From positions 81,911,942 through 81,975,941 of the forward strand of contig CM019826.1 of the NCBI GenBank assembly GCA_009763385.1: a stretch of 64,000 nucleotides of DNA, written 5' to 3'. This DNA is from Coix lacryma-jobi var. lacryma-jobi (lineage: Eukaryota; Streptophyta; Magnoliopsida; Poales; Poaceae). The notes beneath the pieces are model-generated. The model was not told the origin of the DNA and did no database searches. It saw only the letters and a list, made by a program, of their open reading frames with translations. Made by a program: the position numbers and the translations under genes. This document shows, one piece after another, positions 54,687 through 64,000 of the stretch; position 1 is the first letter of the stretch, and the number at the start of each line of letters is the position of its first letter.

Positions 54687-54732
54687 GAGGCCTTTATGCC
54701 TGTAGATAACGCAAGACTTTCTTTACTAATTT

Positions 54733-55451
54733 CTAGTGTTCTAGTCCTGGATTACATTGAAATCTGCCAAGTAGCCCGGTAACAAATGCCAAGTCAGGGC
54801 GTGTGCACACCTGTGCATACTGTAAGCTTCCGACAGCTGAAGCATATGAAACCGCTTTCATTTGATCAATTTCATATTGGTTCCTGGGGCACTGAAATTC
54901 TCCATATCTATCACCCTTGACTATTGGTGCAGGTGAAGGCTTACACGCATGCATACTATATCTTTTCAGAACCTTTTCTAAGTATGCCTTTTGCGATAAT
55001 CCTATAACCCCCTTTCTCCTATCTCGGTGAATCTCGATGCCTAGAACAAATGATGCTTCACCGAGATCTTTCATATCAAATTTTGAGGACAAGAAATCTT
55101 TTGTCTCCCTTAGTAGACTGATATCACTACTCGCGATTAGGATATCATCCACATACAAGATCAGGAAAATAAATTTTCCATTCTTGAACTTCGAGTACAC
55201 ACAGTTGTCCTCAACATTTTCCATAAACCCAAACTTCTTTATTATGCCATCAAACTTTAAATACCACTGTCTGGATGCTTGTTTCATTCCATAAATGGAT
55301 TTCTTCAAGCAAAATCCCATCTGTTCTTTTCCTTTCACGACAAAACCTTTTGGTTGTGTCATGTAAACATTTTCCTCCAACTCACCGTTGAGAAAAGTCG
55401 TTTTCACATCCATCTGATGCAACTCTAAATCATAATATGCTACTAGAGCCA
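54733..55451 (-). pseudogene. Tork-like reverse transcriptase, C-terminal two thirds
   Basis: - strand: MALVAYYDLELHQMDVKTTF follows directly from the solo-LTR boundary, then ENVYMTQPKGF, KSIYGMKQASRQWYLKF, the catalytic YVDD (LILYVDDILIA) and the conserved DLGEASFVLGIEI. It ends in TRPDLAFVTGLLGRF and a stop at 54733. The catalytic residues remain. The domain is broken by the solo LTR at 55457-57511, and its N-terminal third lies at 57517-58060. Confidence 0.85.
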
Positions 55452-55456
55452 TTATG

Positions 55457-57511
55457 TGCGGATACATGGGTGTATGCCGGGTCTCTAAGTGATGAGTGAT
55501 TGTCAACTGGGATGATGCGCATGTTCTTTGGCTTGTGTTGTGCAGGTGTCGAGCACGGATACAGTGATCAGAGGCAAGGTGAAGGTCAAGTAGAGACGTG
55601 CCGTGCCGATGGACCGAGAGTGGCGAAGGGCGGACATGAGGCTTGGACTGAGGGACCGGTGGCCCGAGGATCAGCTGTGGTGGCTGACAACCTGGGACAG
55701 CGACAAGCGAAGACTTGCGGTCATGTGTTGCATGAGTCATGGACTTGGGGACACGTGTCGGTGGACGGGGTGCACGGGCGGTGCATCCCCTCTACAGCTT
55801 CGGTTTGGTGGTAGAGCCAGAGAAAAACCATCGGGTGGACGGTTTCCAGGTTTGGGCCTCAAAACCTGGGCGCGGATGGTTTCCGAGTTTGGCCACAAAA
55901 CTCGGGCTGAGGACGGTTTCCAGGTTTGGGCCTCAAAACCTGGGTGCTGCGGGTTTGCTGAGTTTGTGCCTCAAAACTCAGATGCTAGTGGGATGGTTTC
56001 CCGGTTTGGGCCTCAAAACCGAGGGTTGGCTGGAAAGGCTGGTTTCCCGGTTTGGGCCACAAAACCGGGGGTGCAGAGCGGTGGCGGCACGTGGCAGCAA
56101 TCGGGAGGTTGCGTCGAGGCAACGCTACGAGTTGTGCGGGCGTTGCCGTCGGATCCACCTACCATCGAGTTGGTCCAGAATAACCTTAGGGTTTAGCTGG
56201 TTCGCTCTGTAAGTAGTTAGGGGTAGAGTGGGAATTAGGAATAGTTAGAATTAGGATAAGTAGGGGGAGAGACCCACCTCCCCATCTATCTCAGTCATTT
56301 GCTCTTTGCTTCTAGGGTTCCCTGCTCTCCCAATCCCCTGCTGTAGCTAGCTGAGATCCGCAGAGAACCATACCTCTGTGTATTGGAGATTTTGAGGAAG
56401 TGAGGCTGTAACCTCACTGTTGTAGTGTGTGGTAGCCACACGGTTGCAGATCGATGTGTTGATTCGCGATTTGGTTCGTGTTCTTCGCGTTCTTCGTTTC
56501 TCCGCGATTTTCCCGTCACTCGATCTCCCTCTCTCGTGCGTCTTTGCAAAATCCGTTTGAATCAACTTGTTCGTATTTGAAAGGAGATCATTTCCACCAA
56601 AGGAATTTATCTAGCTTCTCACGAACAAGTAGATCTCGTTGATTTCGTTTTCATGGTGCTTTTTGGTTCATCCTCCTCTCCTTTTGATTTCCCGGTGTTT
56701 GAGCAAATTTGAGCAGATGATTTCTTGGGGATAGTCTCCTAACTACTCCATGATCATCCTCTCCAAGTTTGGGAACGTGGGATTTTGGTTTGAATCGATT
56801 TGGAGAAGATTTGGGTGAAGGGCGACCAAAATCCCCCTCACTGGGTGTTGGCGAACAGTCCGCCACCCTAGGCGCGGACAGTCCGCGCGTCGGGGACTCG
56901 GCCAGACCAGTGGCCGCGAGTCTCTGTGTTTTGGTTCTTGGTTGACCGGCGGACAGTCCGCCGGTGTAAACCGCGGACAGTCCGGGACTGTCCAGGGAGT
57001 TTGCAGCATCTCTGCTGTTTTGCGTTTTCTGCCGGCGGACAGTCCGCCAGTGAACCGCGGACAGTCCGGGACTCCAGGTCCGGACAGTCCGGGAATTGCC
57101 TGAAGCTTCCGGTTTTGTGCGTTTGCTCTCCCGGCTTGCTCGCTTAGTTTCCGGACTTCTCGTTTGACCTTGTAGTTGACCAAGGAACCTCTCTAGGTAT
57201 CTTTGCTACTTGTTAGCATCGGTATTTGGGGATTTCTCGACGTAGCCGTCTATCTACGTTCGGGACTTGGTTTTTGGCGTCGAACTTGTTCCGGTGCTTT
57301 TGCCGTTGGGTCCGCTATCGCTTTGTGGTGCCTCGCTGTGATCCAAGGGATCATCCACCCTCTTCCAAGGGTCGTGGGCATCACGTTCTCTGTCGTAGCT
57401 TTCGGGGGTTGATTTTGGGACAATCGGCCAAAGTTTCGAAAGAAATTTTTGAGCTCCCATTCACCCCCCCCCCCCCTCTGGTCGCCTTGCTAGTGCATTC
57501 TCGGTCCTTCA
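55457..57511 (+). mobile_element. Solo LTR-B inserted in the Tork-like RT, with TTATG duplication
   Basis: 2055 bp from TGCGGATACATGGG to TCGGTCCTTCA, flanked by TTATG at 55452-55456 and 57512-57516. Joining the two flanks makes the interrupted RT codons contiguous (SFRIIM next to ALVAYY). It has a hairpin array at about 55845-56070, with one stem pair (CTGAGTTT/AAACTCAG) not used in LTR1, and a CGGACAGTCCG palindrome array at about 56852-57095. No internal region is present, so it is a solo LTR formed by LTR-LTR recombination after insertion. Confidence 0.95.
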
Positions 57512-57516
57512 TTATG

Positions 57517-58060
57517 ATTCTGAAGGAATCTGTACATGAGACTGGAGAAAATGTCTCATTGTAATCAATCCCTTCCCTTTGCGTAAAGCCTTTTGCCACA
57601 AGTCGCGCTTTGAACCTTTCTACATTCCCTTGGGAGTCATATTTCATCTTGTAGACCCATTTGCAGCCTACTATTTTGGCCCCTTTAGGAATTATCTCCA
57701 AGTCCCAAACACCGTTGGTACTCATTGACTTTATCTCATCTTTCATGGCCTCAAGCCACTTGGACGAGTGTTCACTTCTCATTGGCTTGTTCAAATGAGG
57801 TGGGATCATCCTCCATTTGAAACTCTTCAGTATTGTACAGTTCATAATCTGCTGGAATAGCAGATCTTCTAGCTCTTTGGGACCTCCTTGGTCCGTCATC
57901 AGATGGCTCCTGTTCAATCGGAACTTGTTGTTGTTCTTCCTCATGCACAACACTAGTTTCAATGGGTTCCTATAAAACGGGTTCCACATGTTCACTAGGT
58001 GTTGCCACAGGGAGGTCAATGACAGGTTCTGTCACTGCAGTGTCTTGCATCGTAGGGACA
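57517..58060 (-). pseudogene. Tork-like reverse transcriptase, N-terminal third
   Basis: - strand: SKWLEAMKDEIKSMSTNGVW, then [39 protein letters not shown] and FSPVSCTDSFRIIM up to the solo LTR. This is the start of the copia RT domain with the linker to integrase before it. The linker region near 57950-58090 has lost its frame. Confidence 0.85.
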
Positions 58061-58094
58061 TTGGGAACAGGTAGTGAGAAGAATGATTCCTGAA

Positions 58095-59162
58095 TCATCG
58101 GAGTGGGTACATATACCCGCTTCTCTTCAAGATCAATCTTTCGCACTGCCTTACTCCCCTGATCAATTCATTTTCTAAGAACACAGCGTGTCTCATTTCT
58201 ATGAACTTTGTATATATGTCTGAACAGTAGAAACGATAACCTTTAGACTTTTCAGGATAACCAATGAAATGGCAACTCACTGTTTTGGGATCTAGCTTCC
58301 CAATGTTCGGGTTAAACACTTTGGCCTCAGCGGGACACCCCCACACACGAAAATAATTCAGTGAGGGTACTCTTCCCATCCACAATTCATACGGTGTTTT
58401 AGGCACCGACTTACTTGGGACTCTGTTTAGAACGTGAATAGCGGTTTTTAACGCCTCTATCCACAGACTTAGTGGCAGAGATGAGTAACTCATCATGTTG
58501 CGCACCATATCCATCAGGGTACGGTTGCGCCTTTCAGCCACTCCATTTTGCTGAGGCTCCCCCGGTGTGGAGTACTGAGCAACTATGCCATTTTCCTGCA
58601 AGAACTTTGCAAAAGGTCCAGGAATTTGGCCATATGGGGTATGTCGCCCATAATACTCTCCACCGCGATCGGAATGTACTATTTTAATCTTTAAGTTGTG
58701 CTGATTTTCAACTTCAAGCTTAAAGATCTTAAATTTATCCAATGCTTCGGATCTCTCTTTAATTGGATAAATATAGCCATAGCGAGAATAATCATCTGTG
58801 AATGTTATAAACGAGTCATAACCATCCACACTATTAACAGGGAATGGTCCACAAATATCAGTGTGAACTATCTCTAAGATTCTTGCACTTCTTTTGGCAT
58901 CTTTCTTTATTTGCTTTACATATTTTCCTTTAATGCAGTCGATGCACTGCTCAAAGTCTGTGAACTCTAATGGAGGAAGAATCTCATTCTTTACTAATCT
59001 TTCTATTCTCCCCCTCGAAATATGGCCTAAACGACAGTGCCATAATTTCGACGACGCATTTTGAGTTCGCTTTCGCTTTCTATTCAGATTGTTCGACGAG
59101 GATACAATCTCATTCACATTCTCATTGCTGACAACATTCACATTATCACAAAGAGATAACAA
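58095..59162 (-). pseudogene. Tork-like integrase
   Basis: - strand open region of about 350 codons. Zinc region: [17 protein letters not shown] ... CIDCIKGK. Core: HTDICGPF (first D), [10 protein letters not shown] (second D) and [12 protein letters not shown] (E), so the DDE residues are present. The C-terminal part includes [13 protein letters not shown] and [14 protein letters not shown] frame break near 58140 leads towards the RT linker. The enzyme would have inserted cDNA into nuclear DNA. The element as a whole is dead because gag, RT and RNase H are broken. Confidence 0.87.
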
Positions 59163-59198
59163 ATAAATATCTTCTTGCGCGAAGGCAAGACCAACACA

Positions 59199-59567
59199 TT
59201 AATTATTAAATAGTATTTCACACTTGCCATCGCTAAAATGGCAACCATAACCATGTTTATCTAAACGTGAAACACTGATCAAGTTTCTATGCAATGAAGG
59301 TACAAATAAAACATCTCTAAGAATCAAAATGAATCCATTATTCAGTTGTAGAGGAAGATCGCCAACAGCTTCAACATCAGCTCGAACTCCATTGGCGACT
59401 CTAACCCATCTTTCGCTTCTTTGCATAGTCCTTGTCGAACTGAATCCCTGTAAACAATTTGCAACCTGAACAGTTGCACCAGAGTCAATCCACCAAGTAG
59501 ATTTATCATATTGAACATATAAAGATTCATTTACAAATGTAATAACATTCTCACCATTGCTTGCCAA
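59199..59567 (-). pseudogene. Tork-like aspartic protease
   Basis: - strand: WWIDSGATVQVANCLQGF contains the DSGA active site, followed by ANGVRADVEAVGDLPLQLN, DVLFVPSLHRNLISVSRL and HFSDGKCEILFNN before a stop. This is the usual copia protease with the RNLISV region leading to gag-pre-integrase. The short gap to the integrase frame reflects a lost frame near 59165-59199. Confidence 0.82.
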
Positions 59568-59584
59568 AATCTTCTTTAAAAAAG

Positions 59585-60412
59585 ACCGGACAATCTTTCT
59601 TGTGGTGTCCTGGCTTCAAGCACTCGATGCACTGATTAGGGTCCACCACCCTCCTTTGAGGTTGTTGTGGCTGTTGCTGTTGTTGAGGTCTATACTATTG
59701 CATTGGCCTTTTGCCCTGAGCCTTTGCATTGCTAGGGCCGCCATTGCCTTTCTTGTTATCCTTTACATAGTTGACTGCACCACCAATTGCACCCTTGATT
59801 CTTTCCTCCTCTTGGGAACACATGGCTATCAACTTGTCTAATGACCAATCCTCAGGATTATTGTTGTATGATACAACAAAGGTTTCAAACTCTTTTGGCA
59901 GGGAAGCAAAAATCAAATGAATAAGGAATTTCTGAGAGATAGCTAATTCCTTATCCATTGGTTTAAGCTTAGATGTCATACTGTTCATTTTCAGGGTCTC
60001 TTACACCACCACCAGCGTACTTTTCAGTTATCAATTTCTTGATCACCTGAGTGGCATAAGTCTTTGAGGAACCAGTGAACTGATTCTTCAACCTTTCCAG
60101 AATCTCAGTGACCGTGTCATATTCTTGTGGGAGCGAGTTCAGGATGGCAGGATCTACAATGTTCTTAACAACTGCAACCAACTTCTTGTTGGTCTTTTCC
60201 CACCTAACCTGCTCCAGATCATGTTTTAACTTTTTTGGACCAAAGTCCAGTTCCCGCTGTTTCCAAGCGGCATCACTCTCACCTTCCTCTCTCGCAGGCT
60301 TCTTGAGCACTGTGGGACGAGGCTCAGTGAGGATCCAGTCAACCTCAGCCAACAGAAAAGCCAGCAAGTGGTTGTCCCCCTTGAGAGGTGGGATATCTTT
60401 AACCATGTTCAT
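59585..60412 (-). pseudogene. Tork-like gag with zinc knuckle, frameshifted
   Basis: - strand, probable start at about 60411 (MNMVKDIPPLKGDN). A first frame runs to a stop at 59969 after YAGGGVRDPEN. The protein resumes in another frame (MNSMTSKLKPMDKELA, FLIHLIFASLPKEFETF), so a small deletion lies near 59985. A TAG interrupts at about 59696 after KRPMQ. A Gln-rich stretch and the zinc knuckle CIECLKPGHHKKDC (CX2CX4HX4C) follow before 59585. An upstream in-frame ATG at 60478 lies inside the LTR and probably starts only a chance extension. Confidence 0.75.
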
Positions 60413-60429
60413 CAGAATGGAGCCAAGGT

Positions 60430-60826
60430 TGTTAGAGCCCAACGATGTAGTAGAGGAGGTGGAGGCGTCGCCTGCCATGGCCTTCGGGGTCCTAGGGTCG
60501 TCGGCGACGCGAGAGGGAGACGGTGGCGTAGGAGTCCGGCGGTGATGGCAAAGATGGACGTGGTCCAGCGCGACGGGGATGAGGAACGGCGGCGGCGGAG
60601 CTTCCCGTCACTGGTTGCGCCCCTCACTAGACCGAGTTAGGGTTTGTCGGTGGGGAACAGTGACTCACGGTGAACCTCGTACTGAGAGCCGTTGGCCCCC
60701 ACCCTCTTTATATGCGCAGTGCGACAGGGGCCCACCAGCCATTAAATGGGCTGGGCGCCCCCGATCAGGGCGCGAGGTCAAAGCCTAATGGTCGTTGGGC
60801 CATTAGGGAGAGAGATCATCCTAACA
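60430..60826 (-). repeat. 5' LTR of the reverse Tork-like element
   Basis: On the - strand it starts TGTTAGGATGATC (60826) and, by its matching palindromic ends TGTTAG...CTAACA, most likely ends at 60430, giving 397 bp. A TATA-like CGCATATAAAGAGG lies near 60710. No clear tRNA-complementary PBS follows; the bases after the end read ACCTTGGCTCC. The outer flank is AACCA, with no matching duplication at the left LTR. Confidence 0.7.
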
Positions 60827-60949
60827 AACCAATCTATAGGTAGGTCCGTAGAAGAGCTATATAACTAGGGAAAGTAAAAATAATTTATTAGGCTAGTCTC
60901 AAAGAGAGTTTCAAATGAGTTTCATTTTCATTAATTACTATGACACATC

Positions 60950-61981
60950 CAGTGGCGGACCTAGGATTTTAGTACAGGGTATGCCGCATAAAAAAATTTA
61001 TGTCATTCGATAAAACTATTTTCAAATCGGTAAGCCATACTCTAGTTTGGTAAAACGATAAAAAATTACAATATAAAATTTAAATGAAATACAAATAATT
61101 TGGAATATACCTATAAAAACTTATAATACAACTTGTCTATATTTACCCACTGCTCTCTGAATGTTATCGATAAATGTAATATCAATCACAGTTCATAAAA
61201 TATACAGGTTGATGCTAAAATGATCTAGGATTTTAGCTTGGGTTATGTCGTCCAAAGAAATCATATATAAATCGATAAAACTATTTGATAATTCGATAAC
61301 AATTGTTAAACTTGCAGCATAATTCGGTATGCATGCACTGAATAACATGATAAATCTTAAATTTAAAGACTAAATTGAAAAAACTACAAATTATAATATA
61401 AATAGTTCAAACATCGTACTGATAATTTAAAATATAAAATAGACATAATAGAAAGCAAGAGACCTACAATACTATTTGCCTAACCTTCTAGACCACACGT
61501 TTTAAGAAACATAAATATCTCGATTATATCATTTTTAGCCACTACAATGAAAATATGTCGTTTAATAAATATGACTAGACAATCATATAAAATATTATCA
61601 TCCATCTTATTTCTTAATTTTTTTTACTAAATAGAAACCATTGTAGAAAATACCATTTAATCATTTAAATGAGGTAGTTAGGCTTTGTGTATACGTACAA
61701 CAAGCAGGTAGCAACAGAGCAGTTTGGGTGGATGGAGCGGTAGAACACTAGAACCTACAAGCAAGGACATACACATCAGGGCCATCCAAGGCGTGACTAT
61801 GTGGAGCTCCCATCGTGTGGAAGGCCATCTCGGCAAGGCCGTAGCAGCTGCCACAGTGTTATCATCTCCAGTGATTTTTTTCTCATTTTTTTTTCAAAAA
61901 TACATGTATACACGTTCTCTACTGGCTGGAACTGCACGGTATGCCGGTGCGTACCTGGCATACCCTGTAGATCCGCCCTTG
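60950..61981. mobile_element. Non-autonomous hAT element with 8-bp duplication
   Basis: The ends CAGTGGCGGACC and (reverse complement) CAAGGGCGGATC are imperfect inverted repeats, with ACAGGGTATGCC shared further in. GACACATC flanks both sides (60942-60949 and 61982-61989), the 8-bp duplication typical of hAT. The 1032-bp AT-rich interior has no transposase. An internal imperfect copy of the left end (CTAGGATTTTAGCTTGGG) lies near 61226. Confidence 0.88.
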
Positions 61982-62085
61982 GACACATCAACGTATTTAC
62001 TGAGTTGATATGATATTAATGAGGTAAGAGGAGAAGTAAGTTTGACGTGGATGAAACTCTCTCGGACCAACTCTTTATAAGTCAT

Positions 62086-62090
<5 letters not shown>

Positions 62091-62120
<30 letters not shown>
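62091..62120. repeat. (TA)15 microsatellite
   Basis: Uninterrupted TA repeats inside the MITE remnant. Confidence 0.95.
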
Positions 62121-62124
<4 letters not shown>

Positions 62125-62334
62125 TGTAGAATGAAAACTGTCCATTGATCAGAGTGCACTAGTGCAGACATGGCATTTTAGTCCCGGTTGGGAAGGGCCT
62201 TTAGTCACGGTTTCCCAACCGGGACTAAGAATCTAGGGCTAAAGGTCTCAGCCTTTAGTCCCGGGTGCCACAACCGGGACTAAAGCTCATGTTCAGCTGA
62301 AAAAAATAAATGTCTAGGGAGACCTCTCTTGCGA

Positions 62335-62404
62335 TGTGGAAGATTTGAACTCAGTACTTCTCTCCTCGCGCATAAACTTCTTACCATCTCAGCTATACAC
62401 CACA
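62335..62404 (-). other. tRNA-like sequence in the outer CACTA
   Basis: On the - strand TGTGG...CCACA can pair as an acceptor-like stem. An A-box-like TATAGCTGAGATGG follows and a B-box-like GAGTTCAAATC lies near the end, 70 nt in total. Stems are imperfect, so it is a tRNA-derived relic and not a tRNA gene. Confidence 0.45.
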
Positions 62405-62559
62405 TGCGACAGAGTCATCACTACTACAGAAAGGGCTTTTAGCCCCGGTTGAAATGGGCCTTTAGCCCCGGGTATCCCAACCGGGACTAAAGGTCCCGGC
62501 CTTTAGTCCCGGGTGCTTTCAAACGGGGTTAAAGGTCCAGGGAGGAAAAATAAATGTGT

Positions 62560-62622
62560 GTTGTGTGAGATTCGAACTCAGCACATCTCGCCTCAGGCAC
62601 GCTTACCAACTGAGCTACACAA
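62560..62622 (-). other. tRNA-like sequence in the inner CACTA
   Basis: On the - strand GTTGTGT and ACACAAC form a 7-bp end stem. TAGCTCAGTTGG is a good A box and GAGTTCGAATC a good B box with a TTCGAAT T-loop. At about 63 nt it is shorter than a tRNA and its anticodon arm is unclear. Confidence 0.5.
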
Positions 62623-62672
62623 CCCACGTGATATAGTTCTAAACGTTTTCCTTTTGAATCCACTCGTGAAGG

Positions 62673-62899
62673 ACCTTTAGCCCCGATTGCTAACACCAAC
62701 CGGGACTAAAAGGACCTTTAGTCCCGGTTGGTACCACCAACCGGGGTTAAAGGGTCACTCTTTAGCCCCGGTTGGTATTACTAACCGGGACTAAAGGTTC
62801 AGAACCTTTAGTTCGGGTTGGTAATACCAACCGGGACTAAAGATTCACCTTTAGCCCTGGTTGGTAATACCAACCGGGACTAAAAGTCTTTAACCCCGG
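62673..62899. repeat. Tandem hairpins of the TTTAGTCCCGGTTGG type
   Basis: Five to six units in which CCTTTAGTCCCGGTTGG faces CCAACCGGGACTAAAGG around short loops such as TAATA or TACCA. Arms are near perfect. Such units in grasses are typical subterminal repeats of CACTA elements and frequent sources of small RNAs. Confidence 0.75.
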
Positions 62900-63429
62900 A
62901 CGCAAATTTTTGCCGAGACTAAAGCTCAGTTGATAGATCGTCCAAAGGCTTGTTCTCTAGTAGTGCATGTACACTATCCTTTTGAATTGACCCATGGGAG
63001 ATCTTTAGTCCCAGGTGAAACCGGGACTAAAGGTGGACCTTTAGTCCCGGTTTGTAATACCAACCGGGACTAAAAGCACACCTACCAATAAAGCATGGGG
63101 CACTAGCCGTTGGGCTATGGGCTTTAGTCCCGATTGGAGCCATCCATCGAGACTAAAGACCTTTTTTGTCCTGAGCCCAAATTAATCCGGGACTAAAGCC
63201 AAATTTGGCCATCGAGATTAAAGGTCCATTCTGTACTAGTGGTGAGTGCTTTATCTGAGTTTCATTTTATTTTAGATGACATGACAATCTTGGAAACACC
63301 GAAATGAAACTTTCTCTCCATTGAGACTGATCTTATAATTTGGGACAGAGTGTTAGTACATGGTTCAACTAGTGTCTTCTGGAAGACCTATCGCAAACAT
63401 TGCAAATCACGATGTACTAGATGGAGCTA

Positions 63430-63691
63430 CTCCCTCAGTCGAGAAATGATAATCATATTTGATCAAAGGAAAAGTCAAATAAATTGAATTTTGACGGCTA
63501 GTTTAATTCACTTATAATATAGAGTCAATTGCTAAAAAAATCAATATCATCTTAGAGACACTTTGAACTAAAATCTACATGCAAGTTTTATGCTCTAACC
63601 TTGTATATAACTTTGACTAATTATCGATCAAAATTTATAAAGTTTGACTTTTTTCTGGGCCAAATATGATTATCGTTTATGATGAAGGAAG
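63430..63691. mobile_element. Stowaway-like MITE
   Basis: Ends CTCCCTCAGTCGAGAAATGA and (reverse complement) CTTCCTTCATCATAAACGAT, continuing into shared ATAATCATATTTG. Flanked by TA at 63428-63429 and 63692-63693, as in Tc1/mariner-derived MITEs. 262 bp, AT-rich, no gene. Confidence 0.85.
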
Positions 63692-64000
63692 TATCATAAA
63701 GGCATGCTTGGGAAAGGGATGTGCCTTAGACTTATAGAGCAATCCTACATGTCTATATTAAAATTCCCGTCATTGTAAATGAATCTTCCTATATAGACCC
63801 TATTTAGTATGGTTTCTCCACTAGTTTCTGAAGCCATTTTGTACGAAACAAGGTAAAACTCAAACGGATTCACTCAACAAGCCCCTTAAATCGTGCTCTC
63901 ATAAAAGATACCTGGAGAGTGGAACCAAAAATAGTGGCTTCACCCGACTTCACCTTACCTTGGTGGGCCTTACATGAAGTTCTGTGATAGCATGCTTTAA
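63692..64000. other. Unassigned sequence at the right end
   Basis: No open reading frame, RNA gene or complete repeat is visible. Sequence such as TTTCTCCACTAGTTTCTGAAGCC suggests another MITE fragment, but I cannot define its ends. Confidence 0.4.

Larger units (their letters stand above)
62419..62965. mobile_element. Inner non-autonomous CACTA nested in the outer one
   Basis: Ends CACTACTACAGAA and (reverse complement) CACTACTAGAGAA, flanked by CAT on both sides (62416-62418 and 62966-62968). 547 bp, with a tRNA-like stretch and an array of TTTAGTCCCGG hairpins. No coding sequence. Confidence 0.88.
62157..63241. mobile_element. Outer non-autonomous CACTA element
   Basis: Ends CACTAGTGCAGAC and (reverse complement) CACTAGTACAGAATGG, flanked by a GTG duplication (62154-62156 and 63242-63244). 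The interior is made of subterminal CTTTAGTCCCGG / CCGGGACTAAAG repeats in both orientations, a tRNA-like stretch and an inserted second CACTA. 1085 bp in all, about 535 bp without the insert and its duplication. No transposase. Confidence 0.88.
60891..63332. mobile_element. Tourist-like MITE sequence, split by hAT and CACTA insertions
   Basis: Left end GGCTAGTCTCAAAGAG, right end TCTCCATTGAGACTGATC, an inverted pair flanked on both sides by TTA (60888-60890 and 63333-63335), as in PIF/Harbinger MITEs. After removing the hAT and CACTA elements about 310 bp remain. The stretch ATGAAACTCTCTCGGACC near 62051 could instead be the right end of a first MITE, with a second one further right, so one or two MITEs are possible. 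Confidence 0.45.

Noticed and set aside
54733..55740. Single 335-codon protein on the - strand
   Set aside because: Its first part reads antisense through the solo LTR-B. Only the part from 55451 down is RT.
59969..60478. Host gene starting at 60478 (MAGDAS...)
   Set aside because: The ATG lies in sequence repeated at 53650 as an LTR, and what follows is copia gag leading into protease and integrase.
62560..62622. Functional tRNA gene
   Set aside because: Too short, no clear anticodon arm, imperfect T and D stems, and located inside a transposon in a family-wide position.

Overview
This window is a grass (Poaceae, probably panicoid) repeat island. The evidence is nested Ty1/copia elements of the SIRE (Maximus; Opie/Ji-like) type with 2 kb LTRs, CACTA elements rich in TTTAGTCCCGG-type subterminal hairpins, a hAT element, and Tourist- and Stowaway-like MITEs. 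I found no convincing host gene in the 64 kb.

Layout. (1) 1-2330: the 3' part of an LTR, a primer-binding site (PBS) and a short gag-like reading region of a probably non-autonomous SIRE relative (E0), cut at 2331 by a fragment of another LTR element (2331-2662). (2) 2663-8737: SIRE element E1 (+), with LTR, PBS, intact gag and the protease-integrase half of pol, ending abruptly inside pol. (3) 8738-24845: about 16 kb collinear with the cleaner sequence starting near 27400 (reverse LTR, gypsy fragment, LTR, gag, pol, 3' UTR, LTR, gag), but carrying small indels throughout. I read it as unpolished or misassembled sequence. (4) 24846-29243: 5' half of a SIRE element on the - strand (Erev). (5) 29244-30228: decayed Ty3/gypsy pieces on the - strand. 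(6) 30229-51945: a tandem SIRE array LTR1-int1-LTR2-int2-LTR3. Int1 has an intact gag and an intact RT-RNase H segment; int2 is broken by several 1-bp changes. LTR2 is a recombinant of an LTR1-like and an LTR3-like sequence. (7) 51946-53543: 5'-truncated LTR of a sister subfamily (LTR-B). (8) 53650-60826: a decayed Tork-like copia element on the - strand, split in its RT by a solo LTR-B (55457-57511) with a perfect TTATG duplication. (9) 60891-63691: nested DNA transposons: a Tourist-like MITE hit by a hAT element (8-bp duplication GACACATC) and by a CACTA element (duplication GTG) that holds a second CACTA (duplication CAT), then a Stowaway MITE.

How the parts work together. In the SIRE elements the LTR supplies promoter and ends, an initiator-Met tRNA would prime at the PBS, Gag would form particles, and Pol would supply protease, integrase, reverse transcriptase and RNase H. 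No copy here is intact from end to end: int1 comes closest but has two frameshifts in pol. Gag and Pol lie in different, non-overlapping frames separated by TGA-TG-TAG, so Pol needs splicing or re-initiation rather than stop readthrough. The least expected signals are the LTR hairpin arrays whose stems change while staying paired, the subfamily-specific short palindrome arrays, the gag-pol boundary, the recombinant LTR2, the PBS-like repeats in the 3' UTR, and tRNA-like sequences inside the CACTA elements.
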